A DNA stretch of 43,938 nt from Cryomorphaceae bacterium (GTDB taxonomy: Bacteria; Bacteroidota; Bacteroidia; Flavobacteriales; Schleiferiaceae): contig JAFMBM010000023.1 of NCBI GenBank assembly GCA_017858515.1, positions 1 to 43,938 on the forward strand, given 5' to 3'. A program made the translations under genes and the position numbers. Shown here piece after piece: positions 35,993-43,490 of this stretch (position 1 is the first letter of the stretch; every line of letters starts with the position of its first letter). The notes under the pieces are model-generated. The model did not search any database. It was not told where the DNA came from and saw only the letters and a program-made list of their open reading frames with translations.

Positions 35993-36135
35993 CATTTTCT
36001 TCCCACCGCTTCTCTTTCATTTTTTGTTAGCCACCTTTTTTTCCTTCCTCACAAAGCCTAGATGCTCTAAAGGTTCTAGCCAAGAATCACAGGCCTTTTC
36101 TGCCCATTCAACCTATTCCGAAAAAGGGTAAACCC
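35990..36135. other. Gene-free pyrimidine-rich leader ahead of the cbb3 promoter
   Basis: Part of the 305-base gap between MscS and ccoS. Bases 35993-36051 are strongly T/C-rich on the plus strand (runs of CTTCC, TTTTTT, TTTTTTTCC). No open frame or further hairpin of note is visible before the CRP/FNR-type boxes begin at 36136. Confidence 0.4.
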
Positions 36136-36147
36136 TGATATAAGTCA
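36136..36147 (+). promoter_or_regulatory. CRP/FNR-type box I upstream of the cbb3 operon
   Basis: TGATATAAGTCA has the TGA-N6-TCA core of CRP/FNR-family sites, within the larger inverted repeat CTGATATAAGTCAG. Its centre is 22 bp from that of box II, about two helical turns, and near -62 to -64 relative to the inferred start. Confidence 0.5.
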
Positions 36148-36157
36148 GCTTTTAGGG

Positions 36158-36169
36158 TGATATTAATCA
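36158..36169 (+). promoter_or_regulatory. CRP/FNR-type box II upstream of the cbb3 operon
   Basis: TGATATTAATCA is a perfect inverted repeat TGAT-N4-ATCA, equal to the inner ten conserved positions of the FNR consensus TTGAT-N4-ATCAA. Its centre lies about 40-42 bases before the inferred transcription start, the classical class II activator position. Confidence 0.6.
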
Positions 36170-36192
36170 TTCGCCTCAAAAAGGCCTCCGAA

Positions 36193-36200
36193 TAGCTTTG
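36193..36200 (+). promoter_or_regulatory. -7 promoter element of the cbb3 oxidase operon
   Basis: TAGCTTTG matches TAnnTTTG exactly and lies 23 bases before the ccoS ATG. The -33 TTG is missing, fitting a promoter that needs an activator at box II. Confidence 0.6.
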
Positions 36201-36223
36201 CTCTCATCGAATACATCCATCCC

Positions 36224-36397
36224 ATGAGCGCTATTTACCTTCTTATTGCCGTCAGTTTATTGGTGGCTCTGGGCTTTTTAGCCGCCTTTTTATGGAGTGT
36301 AAGAGATGGGCAATACGATGATTCTGTTAGTCCCTCCGTTCGCATCCTTTTGGAAGACGGACCCAAGAAAGAAAACAATTCCAATTCAGTTAAATAA
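36224..36397 (+). CDS. ccoS: cbb3-type cytochrome oxidase assembly protein CcoS
   Basis: A 57-residue single-helix membrane protein. Reading: MSAIYLLIAVSLLVALGF, then LAAFLWSVRDGQYDDSVSPS, then VRILLED and a polar tail. The pattern hydrophobic helix followed by FLW-SVR-GQYDD is diagnostic of CcoS, which is needed to insert heme and copper cofactors into the cbb3 catalytic subunit. It is the first gene of the oxidase operon, 23 bases after a perfect -7 element, with the fused catalytic subunit gene starting 8 bases after its stop. Its small size makes it easy to overlook. Confidence 0.93.
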   Translation: MSAIYLLIAVSLLVALGFLAAFLWSVRDGQYDDSVSPSVRILLEDGPKKENNSNSVK

Positions 36398-36405
36398 TCA
36401 AACCT

Positions 36406-38571
36406 ATGCAGATCGAAAAGTTCCAATACGACAACACCATTGTTCGGAATTTTACTGTAGCCGCCATTCTTTGGGGCACTGTTGGCTTTCTCGTTGGGCT
36501 CTATGTAGCTCTTGAGTTAGTTTATCCGAGTTTAAACCTCAACCTTCCTTGGCTCACCTTTGGGCGATTGAGGGCTTTGCATACCAACGCGGTAATCTTT
36601 GCCTTTGTTGGAAATGCCATGTTTGCGGGAGTATACTATTCGCTGCAACGCCTTTTAAAGGCCAGATTGGCCAGCGATCTTTTAAGCAAAATTCATTTCT
36701 GGGGATGGCAGCTGATCATTGTTGCTGCAGCTATAAGTTTACCCCTAGGCTATACTACTTCTAAAGAATACGCCGAACTCGAATGGCCCATCGATATTGC
36801 CATTGCACTGGTTTGGGTAGTCTTCGGTGTAAACATGATATGGACCATCCTCAAGCGCAGAGAGCGTCACCTTTATGTAGCCATTTGGTTCTATATCGCC
36901 ACCTTCATTACGGTTGCTGTTTTACACATTGTAAATAGCCTTGAGCTACCCGTTTCTGGAATGAAGAGTTATTCGCTCTTCGCCGGTGTGCAGGATGCTT
37001 TAATTCAATGGTGGTACGGTCACAATGCTGTGGCTTTCTTCCTTACCACTCCTATTCTAGGATTGATGTACTACTTCGTTCCCAAGGCGGCCAACCGTCC
37101 TGTGTATTCGTACAAACTCTCCATCATTCACTTCTGGGCTCTTATCTTCCTATATATATGGGCGGGTCCTCACCACCTTTTGTATTCTTCTTTACCCGAT
37201 TGGGCTCAAAGCTTAGGCACTGTATTCTCCATTATGCTTATTGCTCCTTCTTGGGGTGGTATGATTAACGGATTGCTTACCCTTAGAGGGGCTTGGGATA
37301 AAGTGCGCGAAAGTTCTGTACTGAAGTTCTTCGTTGTAGCCATTACGGCTTACGGTATGTCTACTTTCGAAGGACCCATGCTCTCTTTAAAGAGCGTAAA
37401 CGCCATAGCCCACTTTACCGACTGGATTCCGGCCCACGTACACATTGGCACCTTAGGTTGGAATGGCTTTTTAATCTTTGGTATGATCTACTGGTTGATC
37501 CCCAGAATGTATAAGACCAGTCTATTCTCTGAAAAGCTTGCCAACGCGCACTTCTGGATTGGCACCATGGGTATTCTCTTCTGGGCACTTCCTATGTATG
37601 TAGCCGGATTTACACAGAGCCTAATGTGGAAAGACTTCAATCCAGATGGCACCTTGGTGTATGGTAACTTTTTAGACACTGTTACTCAGATCATCCCAAT
37701 GTATGCCCTCAGAGCCTTTGGAGGTACTTTATACCTCATTGGAATGATTCTTCTAATTGTGAATGTGTTGCGCACCGTAGCTACGGGCAAGCTTATTCGA
37801 AATGAAGAGGCCGAAGCCCCGGCATTAGAAAAGGTGTACAAAGAGCACAGTGGTGAGCACTGGCACCGTTGGATTGAGCGCAATCCACTTAAACTTGCCC
37901 TCTTTAGCCTTTTTGCCATCCTCATTGGTGGTATAGTAGAATTTGTGCCTACAGCCATGATTGAAAGCAATATTCCTACCATAGACAGTGTAAAACCCTA
38001 TACCGCACTTGAGCTAGAGGGTAGAGATATTTATATACGAGAGGGCTGCAATGCTTGCCATAGCCAAATGGTGCGCCCGTTCCGTTCTGAAGTGGTTCGC
38101 TACGATCCTTTACACCAGCAGTACAGTATGGCGGGTGAATATGTATATGATCACCCACACCTTTGGGGTTCTAAGCGCACAGGTCCAGATCTACACAGAG
38201 TAGGTGGAAAATATTCGAATAGCTGGCACTACAACCATATGTTGGAACCCGTGAGCATGAGTCCGAGATCTATTATGCCTCGCTACCCTTGGCTCTTTAG
38301 TACCGAGGATCACGATGCTTCTTTGAATACCTCTTTGACCAAAAAGAAACTAGAGGCTATGAAAACACTGGGAGTGCCGTATGAGGATGAATACATTGAA
38401 CAATGGGAAAGCCATTTGAGCGAGCAAGCCAATGCGATTGCCGCAGACCTCAACCTGAATCCTGATATTCAGGTGGATTCCAACGAGGAAATTATAGCCC
38501 TCATTGCCTATCTACAAAGACTCGGCATGGATATTAAGCAAAGTGGAACACAAACAGCAAGCAACCCATAA
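36406..38571 (+). CDS. ccoNO: Fused cbb3-type cytochrome c oxidase subunits CcoN-CcoO
   Basis: 721 residues, inner membrane. The N-terminal 480 residues are the heme-copper catalytic subunit CcoN, with about 12 helices and conserved histidines (LRALHTNAVIFAFVGNAMF, WWYGHNAVAFFLTTPILG, GPHHLLYSSLPDWAQ, HFTDWIPAHVHIGTLGWNG). After a linker and one helix (LFSLFAILIGGIVEFVPT) comes the membrane-anchored monoheme CcoO: EGRDIYIREGCNACHSQMVRPF, heme motif C548-x2-C551-H552, then GPDLHRVGGKYSN and MPRYPWL. Separate proteins in proteobacteria, N and O are commonly fused in Bacteroidota. The enzyme reduces O2 with high affinity and pumps protons. It is followed by ccoQ after 2 bases. Confidence 0.95.
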   Translation: MQIEKFQYDNTIVRNFTVAAILWGTVGFLVGLYVALELVYPSLNLNLPWLTFGRLRALHTNAVIFAFVGNAMFAGVYYSLQRLLKARLASDLLSKIHFWGWQLIIVAAAISLPLGYTTSKEYAELEWPIDIAIALVWVVFGVNMIWTILKRRERHLYVAIWFYIATFITVAVLHIVNSLELPVSGMKSYSLFAGVQDALIQWWYGHNAVAFFLTTPILGLMYYFVPKAANRPVYSYKLSIIHFWALIFLYIWAGPHHLLYSSLPDWAQSLGTVFSIMLIAPSWGGMINGLLTLRGAWDKVRESSVLKFFVVAITAYGMSTFEGPMLSLKSVNAIAHFTDWIPAHVHIGTLGWNGFLIFGMIYWLIPRMYKTSLFSEKLANAHFWIGTMGILFWALPMYVAGFTQSLMWKDFNPDGTLVYGNFLDTVTQIIPMYALRAFGGTLYLIGMILLIVNVLRTVATGKLIRNEEAEAPALEKVYKEHSGEHWHRWIERNPLKLALFSLFAILIGGIVEFVPTAMIESNIPTIDSVKPYTALELEGRDIYIREGCNACHSQMVRPFRSEVVRYDPLHQQYSMAGEYVYDHPHLWGSKRTGPDLHRVGGKYSNSWHYNHMLEPVSMSPRSIMPRYPWLFSTEDHDASLNTSLTKKKLEAMKTLGVPYEDEYIEQWESHLSEQANAIAADLNLNPDIQVDSNEEIIALIAYLQRLGMDIKQSGTQTASNP

Positions 38572-38573
38572 TC

Positions 38574-38756
38574 ATGAGCAAGTTCGCTAAACAAGCCATG
38601 GCGTCTATGGAGGGAGTAGAAGTATTCCCTCTGATAAGCCTACTGATTTTCTTCTCCTTCTTCATGCTCTTGGGCTTGTATGTATGGAAAAGAGACAAGC
38701 AATTCTATAATAAAATGAGTGAATTGCCATTGAACAACGATCAAACACAAGACTAA
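38574..38756 (+). CDS. ccoQ: cbb3 oxidase small subunit CcoQ
   Basis: A 60-residue protein with one transmembrane helix (FPLISLLIFFSFFMLLGLYVW) and a basic-then-acidic tail (KRDKQFYNKMSELPLNNDQ). Size, topology and position between the catalytic subunit and ccoP fit CcoQ, which stabilises the complex. It starts 2 bases after ccoNO, and its stop codon overlaps the ccoP start by 1 base. Sequence similarity among CcoQ proteins is low, so the call leans on context. Confidence 0.85.
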   Translation: MSKFAKQAMASMEGVEVFPLISLLIFFSFFMLLGLYVWKRDKQFYNKMSELPLNNDQTQD

Positions 38757-39682
38757 TGAAACGCAACCTTATCTTTTTAGCAATGAGCTTGGCAAGCTTT
38801 CCTGCCCTTGCCAAAGACGGACGAGCCATTGTAGATTTCTTCTCCAATCCGTATCAATGGGGCTTTTTAATTGCTATGCTCTTCTTGAGCTTGGCGCTCT
38901 ATGTTGTAAATAAAGCATTAAACACCATTCGAGAAATCTCAGCCCCAAAAGCCATTGAAGATCCTTCCGTTGCCGCTGTAGAGGCCGCCACTGAAGAGAA
39001 GCCCAGAAGCTTTATGCAGATTCTTACCGATGCCAAACCCATTGAGAAAGAAGCCGATATTCTACTGGATCACGACTACGATGGCATTCACGAATTAGAC
39101 AACAGCCTTCCGCCTTGGTGGCTGTACGGATTCTACCTTTCTATTGTCTTTGCCTTTATCTATATGATACGCTTCCACATTATGGGTGGGCCTTCTTCTG
39201 AAGATGAATTTAATACCGCTATGGCAGAAGGCCAAGCGGAGGTAGATGCCTATTTGGCCTCAGCCAAGGATCTAATAGATGAAAACTCTGTATTTCTGTT
39301 AACCGATGCCGGTAGAATTGCTTCGGGTAAAAAGATCTTCGATGAAAAATGCGTTTCCTGCCATCTTGCCGATGGAGGTGGATTGGTTGGCCCCAACCTT
39401 ACAGACGATTACTGGCTACATGGCGATGGTATCAAAGAGGTCTTCTCTACCATTAAATACGGCGTTCCTTCAAAGGGTATGATCGCTTGGAGGGTGGAAT
39501 TGAATCCGGGGGCTATGCAGGAAGTGGCGAGCTATGTATTGAGTCTAAGAGGCACTACGCCAGCCAATCCTAAGTCTCCAGAAGGTATTCTGATAGAACC
39601 AGCTAAAGAGGTTCAAACTCCAGATACAACTGAATCCGTGGATTCTACAAACATCTCTGAAACCGCCACAATACAAGAATAA
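38756..39682 (+). CDS. ccoP: cbb3 oxidase subunit CcoP, monoheme form
   Basis: 308 residues. The N-terminus has a signal-like hydrophobic segment and a first helix (GFLIAMLFLSLALYVV), then an acidic linker and the CcoP signature YDGIHELDNSLPPWWLYGFYLSIVFAFIYMIRFH containing the membrane helix. The cytochrome domain is periplasmic with a single heme motif C199-x2-C202-H203 (KCVSCH) followed by LVGPNLTDDYWLHGDG and a distal Met loop (PSKGMIAW). Proteobacterial CcoP has two hemes; here only one CxxCH is present, as is usual in many Bacteroidota. A Thr/Ser/Pro/Glu tail ends it. It delivers electrons from soluble cytochrome c to the fused subunit. Confidence 0.93.
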   Translation: MKRNLIFLAMSLASFPALAKDGRAIVDFFSNPYQWGFLIAMLFLSLALYVVNKALNTIREISAPKAIEDPSVAAVEAATEEKPRSFMQILTDAKPIEKEADILLDHDYDGIHELDNSLPPWWLYGFYLSIVFAFIYMIRFHIMGGPSSEDEFNTAMAEGQAEVDAYLASAKDLIDENSVFLLTDAGRIASGKKIFDEKCVSCHLADGGGLVGPNLTDDYWLHGDGIKEVFSTIKYGVPSKGMIAWRVELNPGAMQEVASYVLSLRGTTPANPKSPEGILIEPAKEVQTPDTTESVDSTNISETATIQE

Positions 39683-41130
39683 TGTCAACTTCAGAATTCA
39701 AGGAAGGCGACGAGCCAAGCGATGAAAACAACTTTTACCGCGATGAGGCTTTTCGTGATTCACTTGGAACGATAAACGCAGACGGGAAGAGGAATTTCCT
39801 CTTCCCAAAAAAAGTGAGCGGCCGCTATATGAAGTGGCGCTCTGTGGTGGCCTATGTTCTCCTTGCCTTTTTGCTTATCGCCCCTTGGCTGCAAATTGGC
39901 GGTCAACCCTTCTTGATGTTCAATGTGCTGGAGCGCAAATTCTCCATCTTCGGCAACATCTTCTGGCCCCAAGATTCCTTTCTCTTGGTACTTGCCATGA
40001 TTACCGGAATTCTATTTGTTATTCTTTTTACTGTTATTTATGGTCGTATTTTTTGTGGATGGATTTGTCCACAAACCATCTTTATGGAACATGTTTTCCG
40101 CAAGATTGAATACTGGATTGATGGTGATAGAGGTCAGCAAATGCGATTGGCAAACCTGCCTTGGAATGGAGAAAAGATCCGCAAAAGAGCTCTGAAGTAT
40201 TTCATCTTTTTTATCATCTCTTTCATTATCGGGAATACCTTCCTCACCTACCTGATTGGCAGCCCCGAATGGTTTAAAATGGTTACCGATCCTCCGAGTG
40301 AACATATAGGCGGACTTGCTGCCATGGTTATATTCACGGGTTTGTTCTTCTTCATTTTCGCCTGGTTTCGCGAGCAGGTTTGTCTTATCGTTTGTCCTTA
40401 CGGAAGACTACAAGGTGTTCTCCTAGACCGAAATTCTATTGTTATAGCCTACGACTACCTTAGAGGAGAAAAGCGGGCTCGATTTAAAAAGAACGAGAAC
40501 AGAGAAGAAGCCAAAAAAGGAGCCTGTATAGATTGCAATCAGTGTGTAGATGTATGCCCTACCGGTATCGACATTCGCAATGGCACTCAGTTAGAATGCA
40601 TTAATTGCGCGGCTTGTATAGATGTGTGCGATAGCATTATGGAAAAGACCCATCAAGAAAAAGGACTGATCCGCTATGCTTCGGAGAGCATGATTCACGA
40701 CAAAGAAAAATTCCGCTTTACTCCACGCGTTATTGCCTATTCTGCTGTACTGGTGGTTTTAATGACAGTGATGGGCTTTCTGTTGAGAAGCAGAGAAAGC
40801 ATTGAGGCTACCATTCTTCGCACCCCAGGTATTCTCTATCAAGACAGAGGTGAAAACAATTACAGCAATCTCTATAATTTCAAAATTATCAATAAGAGCG
40901 TAGAGACTTTACAGGTGGAAGTAAAAGTGTTAGAACCTGCCGGAAGGATGGAATTCATTGGTACACCCAATATGGATATCGAGATTCAAGAACTTGCCGA
41001 AGGCAGCTTCTTCCTCTACCTCAACAAAACAGACTTAAGCGGTGCAAATACCAATGTGCAGTTTGGCGTTTATGTCAATGGCGTTCTCACAGAAACATTG
41101 GAATCGAACTTTAACGGACCTAAAAAATAA
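39682..41130 (+). CDS. ccoG: Cytochrome oxidase accessory protein CcoG (FixG-like)
   Basis: 482 residues, an inner-membrane iron-sulfur protein that acts in copper handling during cbb3 assembly. Membrane helices are near 50-72 (YVLLAFLLIAPWLQI), 95-120 (FLLVLAMITGILFVILFTVI) and 170-250. The first cysteine motif CGWICPQTIFMEHVFRKIEYWIDG and the CLIVCPYGR motif are followed by two 4Fe-4S sets, CIDCNQCVDVCPTGIDIRNG and CINCAACIDVCDSIM. An Ig-like periplasmic C-terminal domain (about 360-480) completes it. The ATG shares the last A of the ccoP stop codon. It is followed by ccoH after 3 bases. Confidence 0.94.
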   Translation: MSTSEFKEGDEPSDENNFYRDEAFRDSLGTINADGKRNFLFPKKVSGRYMKWRSVVAYVLLAFLLIAPWLQIGGQPFLMFNVLERKFSIFGNIFWPQDSFLLVLAMITGILFVILFTVIYGRIFCGWICPQTIFMEHVFRKIEYWIDGDRGQQMRLANLPWNGEKIRKRALKYFIFFIISFIIGNTFLTYLIGSPEWFKMVTDPPSEHIGGLAAMVIFTGLFFFIFAWFREQVCLIVCPYGRLQGVLLDRNSIVIAYDYLRGEKRARFKKNENREEAKKGACIDCNQCVDVCPTGIDIRNGTQLECINCAACIDVCDSIMEKTHQEKGLIRYASESMIHDKEKFRFTPRVIAYSAVLVVLMTVMGFLLRSRESIEATILRTPGILYQDRGENNYSNLYNFKIINKSVETLQVEVKVLEPAGRMEFIGTPNMDIEIQELAEGSFFLYLNKTDLSGANTNVQFGVYVNGVLTETLESNFNGPKK

Positions 41131-41133
41131 GCT

Positions 41134-41568
41134 ATGAAATTCAATTGGGGACATGGCATTGTGTTGGTTTTGGTGCTCTTCGGATTGTGGATTGGCACCA
41201 TGGTTTATCTGACTACTCAGCATCCGATAGATTTGGTAACCGAGAACTATTACGATACCGAAGAGTCTTATCAAGAGCGGCAGCTGCGCAGTGAGCGAGC
41301 CAGCCAACTGATAGAGAAAATAGAGATAAAGCAAGAAGAAGGAAGCCTAGCCATTCAATTTCCATCTAACTTAAAGCCCGAGGCCATTGTGGGTTCAGTT
41401 ACCTTCTACAATCCGAGGGATAAAAAGCTAGATTTTGAAGTAGCCTTGCAAAATGGCAGCTTAAGTCAGCGGATTGATATCTCTAGCATTGCCCACGGCA
41501 AGTGGACTATTAAGATTGATCTCCCCGGCGATCAGGGCTATTATTTTGAGGAAACCCTTTTTCTATAA
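41134..41568 (+). CDS. ccoH: FixH/CcoH family protein
   Basis: 144 residues. One N-terminal membrane helix (GHGIVLVLVLFGLWIGTMVYL) is followed by the family pattern DLVTENYYDTEESYQERQ and a beta-sandwich-like periplasmic part with GSVTFYNPRDKKLDFEV and GKWTIKIDLPGDQGYYFEETLFL. CcoH helps early assembly and stability of cbb3 oxidase. It sits between ccoG and the TauE/SafE-like gene with only 3 and 6 bases of spacing, all in the same direction, so it is part of the same transcript. Confidence 0.9.
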   Translation: MKFNWGHGIVLVLVLFGLWIGTMVYLTTQHPIDLVTENYYDTEESYQERQLRSERASQLIEKIEIKQEEGSLAIQFPSNLKPEAIVGSVTFYNPRDKKLDFEVALQNGSLSQRIDISSIAHGKWTIKIDLPGDQGYYFEETLFL

Positions 41569-41574
41569 AACACT

Positions 41575-42279
41575 ATGAATCTCTGGATTGCCTTTAGCCT
41601 GGGTTTGGTTGGAAGTCTGCACTGCGCAGGCATGTGTGGGCCCATTGCGCTTGCTCTTCCTATTGGTAAACGAGATACTTGGGGAAGGTTTCAGGGTATT
41701 TCGCTCTACAGCCTTGGAAGAATACTTACCTACGGCTTCATAGGCCTGCTCTTTGGTTTGTTTGGAAGGGGATTGGCTTTGGCTGGATGGCAACAAGGGG
41801 TGAGTATTGCGGCAGGAAGCGTTATGATTCTCTCCGTTCTTCTTCCTTCTAAACTTACTCAAGGTTTTCGCATTACTGCTCCCATTTCAAGGCTTACACA
41901 GAAACTTAGAAACACAATGCTGCGCTTTATGCAAAAAGACAGCAATACCGCTCTCTTTGGCTTCGGACTACTCAACGGAATGCTCCCTTGTGGATTGGTT
42001 TATATGGCGGTATTAGGAAGCTTGGCTAGTTCACATCCTATTCAAGGAGCCGCCTTTATGGCTTTCTTCGGATTAGGTACAGTACCCATGATGGCCACGG
42101 TCATTGCGGCCAGTCAATGGGTTTCTGGCAGATTGCGTGCAGGATTTCGCAGATGGATTCCGGTCTTTGTGGTGGTCGTTGGTGCCCTCTTTGTTTTGCG
42201 TGGAATGGGATTGGGCATTCCCTATCTCAGTCCTCCCAATGGCGCCCTTGCGGTAGAGCAAAAGGCCTCTTGTCATTAG
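41575..42279 (+). CDS. TauE/SafE-family membrane protein associated with cbb3 assembly
   Basis: 234 residues with about six helices. It begins LWIAFSLGLVGSLHCAGMCGPIALALP, containing H16-C17 and C21, a likely metal- or heme-linked motif, and carries a second glycine/cysteine-rich segment (LNGMLPCGLVYMAVLG). Such 'sulfite exporter TauE/SafE family' proteins recur at the end of cco operons in Bacteroidota, and the related proteins of the UreH/DsbD-like fold are linked to copper or cytochrome maturation. A role in copper delivery to the oxidase is therefore likely (inference). It ends the operon; no ccoI copper ATPase gene is found here. Confidence 0.83.
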   Translation: MNLWIAFSLGLVGSLHCAGMCGPIALALPIGKRDTWGRFQGISLYSLGRILTYGFIGLLFGLFGRGLALAGWQQGVSIAAGSVMILSVLLPSKLTQGFRITAPISRLTQKLRNTMLRFMQKDSNTALFGFGLLNGMLPCGLVYMAVLGSLASSHPIQGAAFMAFFGLGTVPMMATVIAASQWVSGRLRAGFRRWIPVFVVVVGALFVLRGMGLGIPYLSPPNGALAVEQKASCH

Positions 42280-42408
42280 GCTGTAAGGCTCAAGCTTCCA
42301 ACTAAATGGGCCGCGCACTCTTGTGCACTTTCAAGCTTTAAGAAAAATGTAAAGGGAGATAGACGGCTGCGGAGAAAACCTTCGTATCGAAGGCAGAACC
42401 CATCCACC

Positions 42409-42947
42409 TTAAGCGCCCGTAGTTACAAAATACTCAGCCATTCTTAGCAGGCAAAACAAGGCAAAGGCCAGCGAAGCCTTTAGAAAAAAGCGCTTCCGAT
42501 TGGGCTTTTCCAATGGTTTAATTAAAAGTATCTGCAAGCCTTTGAGCAATTTATCGCGGTGCAGAAATAGAATGAAGACAATAAGTAATTGGTAAAGAAT
42601 TGCCGCTTTCAATGCTCCTTGATTTACCTCATAAAAGAAGTCTTGCAGTATTACATTGATTAAAATCGTTGTGGTAAAAAGGCATCCGAGCAGTCGAGTG
42701 GAGCGAAAGAAAAGGAGAATAGCCCCCGTTATTTCGAGCATTCCGATGCTGAGGACAAAGCTTCGTGAATACCCATAGAAGGCCCACATTAGCTCCATTC
42801 CGCTTAGCTCCTGTACTGTTTTGTCTATTTCAGCGCACCTTCAAACTGAATCCATTTACCAAAACCATAGACCAGCATGGCCATAACCACCACCCAAGTG
42901 GTTGCCGTTTCTAAAATCTCCCATTTGTCTTGTGCTGAAAGCTTCAT
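42409..42947 (-). pseudogene. DoxX-family membrane protein gene split by a one-base frameshift
   Basis: Two pieces of one gene on the minus strand. The 5' piece (42947 to 42825, 40 codons) reads KLSAQDKWEILETATTW, then VVVMAMLVYGFGKWIQF, then EGALK and a TAG. The other frame picks up at once with IDKTVQELSGMELMWAFYGYSR and continues to 42409 with helices FVLSIGMLEITGAILLFF, LLGCLFTTTILINVILQDF and AAILYQLLIVFILFLHRD. Restoring one A to the AAA at the junction would fuse them as ...EGALKIDKTVQEL..., a normal DoxX-like protein of about 179 residues. As written, the ORF from 42798 lacks the first helix. Loss in a short A run fits either real decay or a base-calling error. The first codon lies directly after the YfiT/DinB stop. 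Confidence 0.75.
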
Positions 42948-43490
42948 TTATGCTGGAAATACTCCTTTAAACTTCAATGCATTCTCTATGTGTTTGAGGT
43001 GGTGCTCGGCATGCCAAGCGTAAAGACCACAGGCTTGGGCAAGGCTAAACTCACGTCCCGACTCAGGGTGGATGTATTTGCGTTGGAACTGCTCAGCACT
43101 GAGATTCTTTAAAATTAAAACCCATTTGCCGTGCACAGCCGAAATAATCTGCAAAGAATAACGGAGATCACTTTCGTTGGAATCAATGAGCTTGGCCCAT
43201 TCGGCCTCCAAATAGGGTCGTATGGTTGGTAGCTCTTCTGTTAGGGTAAGCTTAAAGCGGATGAGACTGTTCATATGACTGTCTGCACAATGGTGCACCA
43301 CTTGTTTTATAGACCAAGACCCGGGCCTGTACATCCATTCTAAGTCTTGTGTAGATAATGACTCCACTAGGCGAAGAAGATCTTGAGGGAATCGCTCTAA
43401 GGTTTCAATCCACTCAGAGATTTGAAGATCGCTAGGAGAATCAACGGACTTATACCGACCAATGGGAAACCGTAAGTGTAGATCAGACAT
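42948..43490 (-). CDS. YfiT/BstA-type DinB-superfamily putative metal-dependent hydrolase
   Basis: 180 residues, a four-helix-bundle DinB fold, cytoplasmic. Family features are FPIGRYK at the N-terminus, WMYRPGSWSIKQVVHHCADSHMNS with H66/H67, and YAWHAEHHLKHIENAL with H160-x3-H164, which together form the predicted metal site. RPxxWSxxQVxxHxxDSH is the typical signature of the YfiT group, several of which act with bacillithiol or similar thiols. The fit to that role here is by homology only. The DoxX gene starts at the base after its stop codon, so the two are translationally coupled; DoxX proteins also appear in thiol/redox contexts. Confidence 0.88.
   Translation of the reverse strand: MSDLHLRFPIGRYKSVDSPSDLQISEWIETLERFPQDLLRLVESLSTQDLEWMYRPGSWSIKQVVHHCADSHMNSLIRFKLTLTEELPTIRPYLEAEWAKLIDSNESDLRYSLQIISAVHGKWVLILKNLSAEQFQRKYIHPESGREFSLAQACGLYAWHAEHHLKHIENALKFKGVFPA

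Noticed and set aside
42370-42400. Hairpin CCTTCG-TAT-CGAAGG after the cbb3 operon
   Set aside because: A short stem with no T-run on either side, so not convincing as a terminator.
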